DNA of 64,000 nucleotides, taken from assembly GCA_022820995.1 (NCBI GenBank), contig JAJEEM010000045.1:1-64000 (forward strand). Reading direction: 5' to 3'. Origin of the DNA: Gemmatimonadota bacterium. Its GTDB lineage: Bacteria > Gemmatimonadota > Gemmatimonadetes > Palauibacterales > Palauibacteraceae. This document shows, one piece after another, positions 1 through 9,400 of this stretch. The notes under the pieces were generated by a model, which worked only from the letters and a program-made list of their open reading frames with translations, did not search any database and was not told the origin of the DNA. The position numbers and the translations under genes are program-made. Position 1 is the stretch's first letter. Each line of letters opens with the position of its first letter.

Positions 1-185
1 GTGTCGGGCGGCACAGCGCCGGGGCCGCGCCATTCGAGCCGCGGGGCGTCGGCGCGCTCGGCGCGCGCGCGCACCCCGGCGCTCCGCTCGCCGTGCCGGT
101 CGAGCTGCCAGAACCCGAGGCGGACGAAGAGCGCGCTCAGGCCGATCGCGACGACCCAGAGGACGATCCTGCGGGTGGAGGTCAT
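1..185 (-). CDS. SURF1-family cytochrome oxidase assembly protein (3' end outside the window)
   Basis: The reverse strand encodes a start codon at 185 followed by a hydrophobic N-terminal helix and then the motif LGFWQLDR, the N-terminal signature of SURF1 proteins. SURF1 is an inner-membrane factor for assembly of haem-copper cytochrome oxidases. Only the first 61 codons are inside the window, so the C-terminal membrane segment cannot be checked. The gene is divergent from the acyl-CoA ligase at 363. The 177-bp spacer between them holds a perfect 6-bp stem with a 5-nt loop at 269-285 (CCCGGC/GCCGGG), whose role is unclear. Confidence 0.75.
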   Translation of the reverse strand, partial: MTSTRRIVLWVVAIGLSALFVRLGFWQLDRHGERSAGVRARAERADAPRLEWRGPGAVPPD

Positions 186-362
186 GGAGAGTCGAGTTTA
201 CGGGTTCGCTCCCCCGTGCGCAGCCGGCCCCGGTGACCACGCGCCCCGCCCGGCGATGCCGCGGCGCTCCCGGCTTCTTGCCGGGCCGCGGCCGGTTCGC
301 CGATCTTCCGGCTCGAGTATCGGCGGCCGACGCCGCCCCCGAATCCACCGGAAGGACGCCGA

Positions 363-1952
363 ATGATCTTCCACAGCCCGCATCCACCCATCACCGTCCC
401 GGAAGAGTCCTTCTCCGACTACCTCCTCGGTTCGCTCGGAGACCGCCGGGACAAGCCCGCGTTCATCGAAGGGCCCAGCGGGCGGGTGGTGACGTACGGG
501 CAACTCCGGGACCAGGCGCGCGCCGCCGCGCGGGGCCTCGCGGCACGCGGGCTGGGGCGCGGAGGCGTCGTCGCCATCTGCAGCCCGAACCTTCCCGAGT
601 ACGCGACGGCGTTCCTCGCGGCCGGCATGGCCGGCGGCTGCAGCACGACGCTGAACCCTCTGAGCACCGACGACGAACTCGTCTCCCAACTGAACGATTC
701 CGGCGCTCGCTGGTTCATCACCGTCCCGCCGCTCCTCGACAGGGCCCGAGCGGTCGCGGCGCGAACGGGGATCGAAGAGATCTTCGTGTTCGGGGAGGCC
801 GAGGGCGCCACCGCCTTCGCCGACCTCATCGCGGACGGGATGAAGGACGGGATGCGGTCGGATGCGGTACCGGCGGGCATCGGCGATCCCGCCGAGGATC
901 TCCTCACGCTCCCGTATTCGAGCGGCACGACGGGCGTTTCCAAGGGCGTGATGCTCACGCACAGGAACCTCGTTGCGAACATCGAACAGTTCAGCGCCGT
1001 CGGCCTCGTCGACGCCGGAGATGTCGTGCTCGCCGTCCTCCCCTTCTTCCACATCTACGGGATGGTCGTGGTCATGAGCGGCGCCCTGAGGGCGGGCGCG
1101 ACCGTCGTGACCATGCCCCGCTTCGACCTGGAGGAGTTCCTGGGGGCGATTCAGCGATACCGGGCCACGAGCCTCTACCTCGTTCCGCCGATCGTGCTCG
1201 GCCTCGCCAAGCACCCCGCGGTCGACGGCTACGACCTCTCGTCCGTGAACTGGATCATGTCCGGGGCGGCCCCGCTGGGAGAGGAAATCGCCCTCGCCTG
1301 CCAGGAGCGGATCGGGTGCCGCGTGTTCCAGGGCTACGGCCTCACCGAGGCGAGTCCCGTCACCCACGTCTGTTTCGGGGACAACGTCGATGAGGACAAG
1401 ATCGGGACGATCGGACCGACGATCCCGAGCACCGAGATGATGATCGTCGATCTCGAGTCGGGGGAGGCGCTGGGACCCGGCGGGGAAGGGGAGGTGTGGG
1501 TCCGCGGTCCGCAGGTGATGAAGGGCTATCTCGGGAACCCCGAGGCGACGGCGGCCACGGTCGATGCCGAGGGCTGGCTCCACACCGGGGATGTGGGACG
1601 CGCGGACGAAGACGGGTACGTGACGATCGTCGACCGCGCCAAGGAACTCATCAAGTACAAGGGCTACCAGGTGGCCCCCGCCGAACTCGAGGACCTCCTC
1701 CTCGCCCATCCGGCCGTGGCCGATGTCGCCGTCATTCCGGTGGCGGATGAGGAGGCCGGGGAGATCCCGAAGGCGTGCGTCGTGCGGGCGGGAGAGGTGA
1801 GCGGCGAGGAACTCATGCGGTACGTGTCGGAGCGCGTGGCTCCGCAGAAGAAGATCCGCGCCGTGGAGTTCCTCGAGGAGATTCCGAAGTCGGCGTCGGG
1901 CAAGATCCTCCGGCGGTTCCTGGTGGAGCGCGAGCGGGCCGCGGCGTCGTGA
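363..1952 (+). CDS. Acyl-CoA ligase of the AMP-binding family (4-coumarate:CoA ligase-like)
   Basis: A 529-aa cytosolic ANL-superfamily enzyme that would activate a carboxylic acid to an acyl-adenylate and then to the CoA thioester. Family signatures appear in order: the phosphate loop YSSGTTGVSKG near residue 185, GYGLTEASP near 325, the hinge region GWLHTGD near 402, KGYQVAPAELE near 435, and PKSASGKILRR near 507 with the catalytic lysine. Length is normal for 4-coumarate/medium-chain ligases; the substrate cannot be read from sequence. GGAAGG lies just upstream of ATG 363. The stop overlaps the thioesterase start (GTGA), so the two are translationally coupled and may act in one acyl-CoA pathway. 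Confidence 0.92.
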   Translation: MIFHSPHPPITVPEESFSDYLLGSLGDRRDKPAFIEGPSGRVVTYGQLRDQARAAARGLAARGLGRGGVVAICSPNLPEYATAFLAAGMAGGCSTTLNPLSTDDELVSQLNDSGARWFITVPPLLDRARAVAARTGIEEIFVFGEAEGATAFADLIADGMKDGMRSDAVPAGIGDPAEDLLTLPYSSGTTGVSKGVMLTHRNLVANIEQFSAVGLVDAGDVVLAVLPFFHIYGMVVVMSGALRAGATVVTMPRFDLEEFLGAIQRYRATSLYLVPPIVLGLAKHPAVDGYDLSSVNWIMSGAAPLGEEIALACQERIGCRVFQGYGLTEASPVTHVCFGDNVDEDKIGTIGPTIPSTEMMIVDLESGEALGPGGEGEVWVRGPQVMKGYLGNPEATAATVDAEGWLHTGDVGRADEDGYVTIVDRAKELIKYKGYQVAPAELEDLLLAHPAVADVAVIPVADEEAGEIPKACVVRAGEVSGEELMRYVSERVAPQKKIRAVEFLEEIPKSASGKILRRFLVERERAAAS

Positions 1953-2437
1953 GCGCGGCGCTGCAGGAGCGGTACGCGCCCGAGTCGATCTGTTTCGGCT
2001 GCGGCCACGCGAACCCGGAGGGGCTCCGGCTGCGCAGCTTCCCGGCGGCGGACGGCGACCACGACCCGGACGACGGCCACGACGTGGTGGCGGAGTGGAC
2101 GCCCGGGCCGAATCACCGCTCGTTCCCCGGAATCCTCAACGGAGGGATCATCGGGACGCTGCTCGACTGCCAGTGCAACTGGTGTGCCGCGCACTACTTC
2201 ATGCGCGCGCGCGGCCTGGACCATCCGCCCGTCACGGTGACCGCCGAATACACGGTCCGGCTCCGGAAGCCGACGCCCTCCGACGCTCCGGTGCAACTCC
2301 GGGCGCGGATCGCCGAAGCGGGTGAGCGCAAGGTCGTCGTCGAAGCCGAACTGCTCTCCGGAGGCGAGTGCACGGCCACCTGCTCGGGGACGTTCGTGGC
2401 CATCGGAGAAAGGCATCCGGCGCATGGAACCCGCTAG
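1949..2437 (+). CDS. PaaI-type hotdog thioesterase
   Basis: A 162-aa single hotdog-fold protein. The N-terminal CFGCGHANPEGLRL motif is typical of the PaaI/4HBT-like group, followed by the central hotdog helix region (PGILNGGIIGTLLDC) and a strand with VTVTAEYTVRLRKP. It probably hydrolyses an acyl-CoA or aryl-CoA thioester in the cytosol. The GTG start overlaps the stop of the acyl-CoA ligase by 4 nt, which decides this start over longer in-frame extensions and suggests the pair makes and breaks the same class of thioester. The 3' end overlaps the amidase start by 14 nt. Confidence 0.85.
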   Translation: MSAALQERYAPESICFGCGHANPEGLRLRSFPAADGDHDPDDGHDVVAEWTPGPNHRSFPGILNGGIIGTLLDCQCNWCAAHYFMRARGLDHPPVTVTAEYTVRLRKPTPSDAPVQLRARIAEAGERKVVVEAELLSGGECTATCSGTFVAIGERHPAHGTR

Positions 2438-4436
2438 CACCCTCGCTCGCACGCTCGCCCCGCGCAGTCCCGGCTTCCACGGCTTCGTCCCCCGGAGCCT
2501 CGTCGCCTGCGGCCTCGTCGTTCGCCACCTCATCGTGTGGGGTCTCGCGTTCGCGTGCGGCGCCTCGTCGGCGGCACGGCTCTCCGCCCAGGCCCCGGAC
2601 GCCGGCGGACTGCCGTTCGAGGTGTGGGAGGCGTCGATCCCCGAGCTTCAGGCCGCGCTCGAATCGGGTGCGGCGACCTCCGCCGACCTCGTCGACGCCT
2701 ACCTCGCCCGGATCGCGGCGTACGACCCGGCGGGGCCGACGCTCAACGCGATCGTCCGCCTCCATCCCGAGGCGACGGAACAGGCGCGGCGGCTCGACGC
2801 GGAGCGCGCGTCGGGGCGCGTGAGGGGGCCGCTGCACGGGATCCCCATCCTCCTCAAGGACAACTACGACACCTTCGACATGCCCACGACCGGGTCGACG
2901 CTCGCGCTCGCGGGCTGGACGCCGCCGGACGACGCCTTCCAGGTGGGGAGGCTGCGCGAGGCGGGAGCGATCATCCTCGCGAAGACGAACCTGCACGAAC
3001 TCGCGGCGGGGATCACGAGCATCAGTTCGCTCGGCGGGCAGACGCGGAACCCGTACGATCCGGCGAGGAACCCCGGCGGCTCGTCCGGCGGGACGGGGGC
3101 GGCGGTCGCGGCGAGCTTCGGCGCCGTGGGCTGGGGCTCCGATACGTGCGGGTCGATCCGCATCCCGTCATCGGTCCACAACCTCGTCGGGCTGCGGCCG
3201 ACGAAGGGGTTGTCGAGCATCGACGGGATCATCCCCCTCTCGCACACGCAGGACACGGGCGGGCCGCTGGCGCGGTCGGTCGTGGATCTCGCGATCGCGC
3301 TCGACGCGACGGTCGGCGCGGATGCGGCGGATCCGGCGACGGAGGCGATGCGGGACCGCGAGCCGGCCGGCTTCCGCGCGGCGCTCGACGCGGAGGCGCT
3401 TGACGGAGCCCGAATCGGCGCGCTGACGGAGTGGCTGTCGGAGGGCGGCGCGGAAGGTCCGGTCACCGACATCGTCCGCGCGGCGCTCGATGCGATGGCC
3501 GCGGCGGGGGCGGAGATCGTCGATGTCGAGATCCCGGACCGGGACTCGCTGCTCGCGAACACCAGCGTGATCGGGCACGAATTCGCCGTGGATCTCGCCG
3601 CGTACCTGGATGCGGCCGGCGGCGCGCCCGTGGCCTCGCTCGGGGAAATCGTGGAACGGGGACTGCACCACGAACAGCTCGACGGCACCTTCCGGCGGCG
3701 CAGCGAGTCGGGGCCGCGCGATGAAGCCGCCTATGCCGAGGCGCTGGAGCGGCAGGCCGCGCTGCGGGAAGCGATCGTGGCGTTCATGGACGAAGAGCGG
3801 CTCGACGCGATCGCCTATCCGACGCTGCGGCGCGATCCCGCGCGGATCGGCTCTCCGCCGGTCGGGGGGACGTGCCAGCTCGCCGCGCACAGCGGCCTCC
3901 CGGCGATCAGTGCGCCCGCGGGGTTCACGCGGACCGGGATGCCGACCGGCGTCGAGCTGATCGGCCGCCCGTTCGACGATGCCCGTCTGGTCTCGTTCGC
4001 GTACGCGCTCGAACGGGCGATCGAGCCGCGCCGCGCACCTCACCGCACGCCCCCGCTCGTGGACGGCCGCGCGCCGGAGCCGCTCCGATTCAGCGTCGCC
4101 GGCGACGGCGGATGGGCCGGGCGGCCCGCCGCCCCTCGGCTCCAGGGCAGCTTCAGCCTCGACCTCCCGCGCGGCACCCTCCGCTACCTCATCTCCACGT
4201 CCGCCCTCGGGCCGGCCGACGTCCACGCGATCGTGCTCCAGCGCCGCGGCAGCGGGACGCGGCCGAACGCGATCGTGCGCCGCCTCTCCGGCCCCGGCGT
4301 CGCGTCGGCCGAAGGGACCCTGACGCTGAGCGCCGCCGACCTGGAAGACCTGCTCGCCGGACGGATCGAACTCGCCCTCTACACGGCGGACCGCCCGCTC
4401 GGCGCCGTCCGACTCGCCCTCACGCCGGAGGGCTGA
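2424..4436 (+). CDS. Exported amidase-signature hydrolase with C-terminal CHRD-like domain
   Basis: A 670-aa protein starting at ATG 2424, with an N-terminal hydrophobic export segment ending near ARLSAQ. The amidase domain spans roughly residues 40-530 and carries the Ser-cisSer-Lys triad: Lys in LLKDNYDT (about 144), GGSSGG (about 218-223) and the nucleophile region GSDTCGSIR (about 239-247). Residues from about 555 onward form an added beta-rich domain (GSFSLDLPRGTLRYLI, ending in GAVRLALTPEG) resembling CHRD domains of secreted proteins. It would cleave amides outside the cytoplasm. The CHRD call is tentative. It overlaps the thioesterase by 14 nt and probably shares its transcript. Confidence 0.88.
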   Translation: MEPASTLARTLAPRSPGFHGFVPRSLVACGLVVRHLIVWGLAFACGASSAARLSAQAPDAGGLPFEVWEASIPELQAALESGAATSADLVDAYLARIAAYDPAGPTLNAIVRLHPEATEQARRLDAERASGRVRGPLHGIPILLKDNYDTFDMPTTGSTLALAGWTPPDDAFQVGRLREAGAIILAKTNLHELAAGITSISSLGGQTRNPYDPARNPGGSSGGTGAAVAASFGAVGWGSDTCGSIRIPSSVHNLVGLRPTKGLSSIDGIIPLSHTQDTGGPLARSVVDLAIALDATVGADAADPATEAMRDREPAGFRAALDAEALDGARIGALTEWLSEGGAEGPVTDIVRAALDAMAAAGAEIVDVEIPDRDSLLANTSVIGHEFAVDLAAYLDAAGGAPVASLGEIVERGLHHEQLDGTFRRRSESGPRDEAAYAEALERQAALREAIVAFMDEERLDAIAYPTLRRDPARIGSPPVGGTCQLAAHSGLPAISAPAGFTRTGMPTGVELIGRPFDDARLVSFAYALERAIEPRRAPHRTPPLVDGRAPEPLRFSVAGDGGWAGRPAAPRLQGSFSLDLPRGTLRYLISTSALGPADVHAIVLQRRGSGTRPNAIVRRLSGPGVASAEGTLTLSAADLEDLLAGRIELALYTADRPLGAVRLALTPEG

Positions 4437-4534
4437 CACCCCAGCCTCGACGCGGTGGACCCGGTGCCGAACCACGGTCCCCGGTCGGCTCAGCGGGGTA
4501 GTCCGTATCGGCCGGGTGACCGATGCCGCAGTCG

Positions 4535-4581
4535 ATGCGTCTACCGCTCGACGCATTGAAATTACGCATCCCTTTCGGGAT
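4535..4581 (+). promoter_or_regulatory. Two adjacent small hairpins ahead of the BsuPI lipoprotein gene
   Basis: ATGCGTC (4535-4541) pairs perfectly with GACGCAT (4550-4556) across an 8-nt loop. It is followed by ATCCC/GGGAT at 4568-4581 with a 4-nt loop. They sit in a locally AT-rich stretch 38-84 nt upstream of ATG 4619. They could end amidase transcription, act as an operator, or be chance. Confidence 0.3.
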
Positions 4582-4618
4582 CGAAACATCGAAATATCGA
4601 ATCAGGAGATCGACGGAG

Positions 4619-5143
4619 ATGAAGCTACGGAGCACCTGGACCATGGCGGTCCTCATGACCGTCGCCATCGCCTCCGCAGGGTGCGGAGACAGTCCGACCG
4701 AGCCGGGGGAGAGCGGTACGCAGCACGAGTTGTCGGAGACCGGGAGGGAGAGCCGCAGCGGCGCCGAGTCCGACCGGCAGTTGCGGCTGTCGCTGTCCAC
4801 GGGCGAAGAGTCGCCGGAGGCCGCGACGCCCATCGTCCTCGACCTTACCGGCACGAACGATGGTCAGTCCACGCTCGTCCTGGGTTTTTCCGACGCCCAG
4901 CGCTACGACTTCGAGGTGATCTCGGAGGACGGGACCGTCGTCTGGCATTGGGCGGAGGGCAAGTTCTTCGCCCAGGTGCTGGGAGGCGAGACGCTCGAAC
5001 CCGGCGCCTCGCTGCGCTGGACCGGGAGAATCGAAGCCGGGCTGCCGGCCGACGTCTACCGCGTCATTGCCACCCTCACGACGGTGGAGCCTCAGGCCAT
5101 CGAGGCCACGCTCACCGTCCTTCCCCGAGCGGGCGACCAGTGA
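4619..5143 (+). CDS. Lipoprotein with BsuPI-type (intracellular proteinase inhibitor-like) beta domain
   Basis: A 174-aa protein starting at ATG 4619 behind an AGGAG site. A short charged N-terminus, hydrophobic core and lipobox (ASAGC, Cys22) mark it as a lipoprotein. After a Ser/Gly/Glu-rich linker, residues about 75-170 form an Ig-like beta domain of the BsuPI type (VLDLTGTNDGQSTLVLGFSD, then RYDFEVISEDGTVVWHW, then LEPGASLRWTGRI). BsuPI was described as a serine-protease inhibitor, but in exported proteins it is usually just a beta-sandwich module. It lies 182 bp after the exported amidase and faces the FAD oxidase; its partner is unknown. Confidence 0.75.
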   Translation: MKLRSTWTMAVLMTVAIASAGCGDSPTEPGESGTQHELSETGRESRSGAESDRQLRLSLSTGEESPEAATPIVLDLTGTNDGQSTLVLGFSDAQRYDFEVISEDGTVVWHWAEGKFFAQVLGGETLEPGASLRWTGRIEAGLPADVYRVIATLTTVEPQAIEATLTVLPRAGDQ

Positions 5144-5214
5144 ACGAAACGATGCAACCGGAAGCCGGGCGACCGCGAGCGGCGAGAACATCGGGGCGGT
5201 GGAGGGCGACGGCG

Positions 5215-6438
5215 CTATGAGATGGATCCGGAGCCGTAGACGCCCAGGAGCAGTGCTTTCTCCTCGAAGCGCTCCGCGCGGTACGGTTCGAGGTCGACGT
5301 CCGGCGCCTCGCCCAGCAGGGACTGCGCGACGCAGCGTCCGATCGCCGGGGCCATCTTGAACCCGTGTCCCGAGAAGCCGTAGGCGAGGTACAGACCGGG
5401 CAGGCCGGGCGCGGGACCCAGCACCGGATTCCAGTCCGGCGTGATGTCGTAGGGTCCCACCCATGAATCCGTGAGGCGCGCCCCCTCGAAGGCCGGCATG
5501 CGGGCTCGGATCTGAGCCTGCTGCAGGGAGACGAGCTCCCCAGGGGCTGCGGCCGTCATTCGGTCGGGATCGTCCAGCGGGTCTCCGAAGTCTCCGGTCC
5601 CCGCGAGCACGTCACCGCCGCCCGCAGGTCGAAAATACATTTTGTTGTCGACCGTAAGATCCTTTACGACAGGTAATTCAGGCCCATACGACGATGCGCC
5701 GCCGAACGTCAGCACCACGTGTCGCGACACCTGCAAGTGGAGCGCCTCGACCGCGTCGTCCGACAGACCGGAGTCGGCATAGAGACCCCGAGTCCAGGGC
5801 CCGACCGCGCTCACGACACACTCGGCCTCCACGGTGCCGTCGGGCGTGACCACGCCGGTGACGCGCCGCCCGGAGGGAGCGCCGTTCGAGGCCAGATGCA
5901 GCCGCCCGACCGGTGTGTTCTCGAAGACGGCGACCCCGCGCCGCCGGGCGGCCGTGACGTACCCCAGCGTGGTGGCGACCGGATCGGCGTAGCCGGACGC
6001 GGGTTCCCAGCCGATCGCGGCGACGTCGCCCAGTTCGAGCCAGGGGTGCAGCTCGCGCGCCTCGGCGCGACCGATGGCCGACGTGTCCGCGCCCAGCGCC
6101 CGCTGCCGCGCGAGGTTGTCGGCCAGCCGGTCGGCGAACGCTCCGGCTCCCGCGAGGATCAGGTAGCCCGAGTTCACGAAGCCGCACTCCACGTCGCCTT
6201 CGCCGAGCGCCTCCCGGAAATTGCGGAACACGTCGAGGCTCCGAAGCGTGAGCGCGGTGTTGCTCGCCACCGAGTAGTGGCTGCGGATGATCGCGCACGA
6301 CCGGCCCGTGCCCCCGCCGCACACCTCGCCCCGGTCGAGGAGGGCCACCGAGGCGTCGGACAGCTCCGCGAGGTGGAAGGCGACGGAGGCGCCGACGACG
6401 CCTCCGCCCGCGATCACGAAGTCGTAACCGCTCTTCAC
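5215..6438 (-). CDS. FAD-dependent amine oxidase (DAO family, sarcosine oxidase beta/glycine oxidase-like)
   Basis: A 407-aa flavoprotein. It opens with the dinucleotide-binding fold DFVIAGGGVVGASVAFHL, the Glu/Asp-type second strand (VALLDRGEVCGGGTGRS) and SCAIIRSHYS, and ends with the family C-terminus SWVGPYDITPDWNPVLG followed by YGFSGHGFKMAPAIG. DAO enzymes oxidise amino groups of small amino or imino acids to give an imine and H2O2. The GTG start at 6438 is 16 nt downstream of the stop of the exported amidohydrolase, so the two are likely one operon: peptide or amide release outside and amine oxidation inside. The specific substrate is not determinable. Confidence 0.88.
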   Translation of the reverse strand: MKSGYDFVIAGGGVVGASVAFHLAELSDASVALLDRGEVCGGGTGRSCAIIRSHYSVASNTALTLRSLDVFRNFREALGEGDVECGFVNSGYLILAGAGAFADRLADNLARQRALGADTSAIGRAEARELHPWLELGDVAAIGWEPASGYADPVATTLGYVTAARRRGVAVFENTPVGRLHLASNGAPSGRRVTGVVTPDGTVEAECVVSAVGPWTRGLYADSGLSDDAVEALHLQVSRHVVLTFGGASSYGPELPVVKDLTVDNKMYFRPAGGGDVLAGTGDFGDPLDDPDRMTAAAPGELVSLQQAQIRARMPAFEGARLTDSWVGPYDITPDWNPVLGPAPGLPGLYLAYGFSGHGFKMAPAIGRCVAQSLLGEAPDVDLEPYRAERFEEKALLLGVYGSGSIS

Positions 6439-6454
6439 CGATCCGCCTTCTGCG

Positions 6455-9400
6455 TCAGCGGGACGTCACGCCCGGGAGCCCCTCCGGCTCGTCGTCCCAC
6501 CACCAGAGCGGGGCCAGCGACCGCTGCCGGGGATGGATCTCATCCAGCGTATCCGCGTCGTACAGGCGTCCGTTCAGCATCACCTGCTCGATCGCGTTCG
6601 TGTTGCGCAGGTCGTCCAGCGGGTTCGCGGTCAGGATCACGAGGTCGGCGAGCTTGCCCGCCTCGATCGAGCCGAGGTCCCGGTCGAGCCCGATCGCCTC
6701 GGCGCCGAAGATCGTCGCCGTCCGCAGCGCGTCGTGCTCGTCCATGTCGTCGGCGGCCATCGCCCACAGCTCCCAGTGGTAGCCGAGTCCCTGCAGCTGG
6801 CCGTGGCTCCCCACGCCCGCCTTGCCCCCCGCGTCGACGAGGTTCCGGACGAACTCCCCGTGTCGCGAGAACACGTGCTGGTCCTCGCGGAACCACTGCG
6901 CCCGGCGCAGCGTGCGCGAGTCCACCTCGTCGTGCGGCACGAAGCGGCGCAGCTTCGAATCGTCGTGCGGGTTCTCTCGGGAATAGAAGTAGTTCTCCGC
7001 CCACGGGCCCCCGTACGACACGAGCAGCGTCGGCGTGTAGACCCGGCCCGTCTCGGCGAAGAGCCGCACGTAGTCGTCGTACACCGGGAAGATGGGGATG
7101 GAGTGCTCGAGCCCGGGATAGCCGTCGATCGTCTCCGTGAGGTTCTGCCGGAGATTGAGCGACCCCTCCGTCGTCGGCATGAGCCCGAGTTCGCGGGCCG
7201 CCATGATGATGTGCTGCCGCCCCTTCCTGGCGGCCGAGACGTACATCTTGATCGTCTTCGTGTCGAAGTAGTCCGCGTACCGGGAGAGGACGTTCATCGC
7301 CTCCTCCTCGGTGTCGATCCCGTCCTGCCAGAAGACGCCGGGTCCCGTGGAGTAGACGCGCGGTCCGAGAATGCTCCCGGCCCGCACCATGTCCGCGTAG
7401 GAGAGGACCTCGGTGTTCCCGGTCTGCGGGTCGCGCGTGGTCGTCACGCCGTAGGCGAGGTTGGCGAGATAGGGCCACACGTCCGTCCGGTGGAGCTGGT
7501 CGCGGGCCCGCAGGTGCGCGTGCGTGTCCACGTATCCCGGGACGACCGTCCTGCCGCTGATGTCGAAGACGACGGCATCGTCGGGAACCGCGACCGAGCC
7601 GCTCGCTCCCACCGCCTCGATCCGGTTGTTGCGGATGACGATGTCCGCGCTCTCGATGACCTCGTCGCCGTTCATCGTGATCGCGCGCCCGCCGCGGAGC
7701 ACCGCGACGCCCGCGGGGATGTCGCGCGGCGCCTCGATGAGGATGCGGTGTTCCGCCGCCCGGTATCCATCGGCCTCCGCTTCCTCTTCGGTGTCCTCTT
7801 CTTCCTCCTCCTCCGCCTCCGCTCCGGCCTCTTCATCCGTCTCCTCGTCGGCCTCTTCCTCGGCTTCGGCCGCCTCCACGCTGTCTTCGTACGCCCGCGC
7901 CGCATCGAGGTCGTAGGAGAAGTGGGCGTTGCCGAGCGAGAAGTGCACCGTGCGGCCATCGCCGCTCCAGGCGGGGAACTCGCCGCCGATCTCGGTGACG
8001 CGGCGCGCGGGGAAGGAGGCGTTTTCAGGGTTCGAGACGTTGATCGCCGGGATCACGCCGGCGCGCGGCACCGTCACGGCGTAGATCTCGCGCTGGATCT
8101 CCGCCAGCGCCTGGTCGCCGCGCGGCGCCATCTCGATGGTCGAGGGAGACAGGCCCTGCGTCGATCCCTGGGGGGTGGGCCCGCGCACCTTCACATGCTC
8201 CTTCTCGTCCGTCCCATCCCAGCGAATCGAGACCAGGGCGTCGGGGAAGCGGAAGAGGTGGATGCGGTCGTTCTCCTCCACGAAATGGGGATTCGCCCGT
8301 CCGTCCGTGGGCGCGATGAGCGTCGCCGGCCCGCCGTCGGAGCCGTCCGGGTCGGCGGACACCCACACGATCTCGGTGCCCGGCGCGCCACCCTCGCCCT
8401 GCGTCTCGTAGGCCCGGATAAGCCCTCGCACCGCCACGATCCTGTCGCCGGGGCCCCAGGCGGGGGCGAAGTACGTCGCCGCGTCGCGTGTGAGCCGCAC
8501 CGGATCCCCGCCGCCGTCCGCGCGCGCCTTGTACAGGTGCCCCTCGGTCCCGTCCCACGTCGAGTAGGCGATCCATTCGCCGTCCGGCGACCAGGTCGCG
8601 AAGTGCTCCGACATGTCCGCGTCCGTGAGGCGTTCGGAGTTCGAGCCGTCGGCGCCCGACACCCACAGGCGGTCGAGCGCCGTGAAGGCGAGCCGGTCGC
8701 CGGAGGGGGAGGGCGCCGCATCGCGAATCTGGCGCACGGTGAAAGTCGGCGTGTCCTCGATCGGATAGTCGAAGTCGACCCTCGGTCCCAGCGCGAGGTC
8801 GAACCGGACGCGGAAGGGAATCTCCTCCGCGTCGCCGCCCTCGACCGGGAGCTTCCAGATCTTCCCGCCGTAGGAGGCGAGGAGATGCCGGGAGTCCGGC
8901 GTGAACGACATGCCGGGGAGCGCGTCCAGCGTGGCCCGCGACTCCTGGTCGTCGTGCTGGACGGGATAGGCGAGCCAGCGCTCGTCGCCGCTCTCGAGGT
9001 CCCGGATCATGAGGCCCGTGTGTGCGTCGTGACGCGTCCCGAACACGAGCCAGCGGCCGTCGGGCGAGAGCACGGGCCGGATCGCCGAGCCGTATCGCGA
9101 GGAGCGGGTGTATCGTTCGCCCGACTCGCGGTCGTACGCCTCGAGCTGGTACTGCGGGAACTGCGCGTTGTAGGTCCAGTCTCCGGTCCGCCGCGCGTAC
9201 CAGATGTAGCGGCCGTCGGAGGAGACGGCGGCCCCGAGCATCTTCAGGTTGTCCGGTTCCGAGACGAGCTGGATGCCGCTCCCGCCGTCCACGTGGAACA
9301 GCTTGAGCTTCGGCAGCCCGCCCCCGCGAAAGCCGCCCATCGACGCGACGATGTAGTCCCCGTCCGGCAGCCACTCGGGAGACTCGGCGCGATTGGCCGA

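Noticed and set aside
1-366. A 121-codon plus-strand open frame at the window start
   Set aside because: It is antisense to the SURF1 gene and continues through the spacer with no recognisable sequence.
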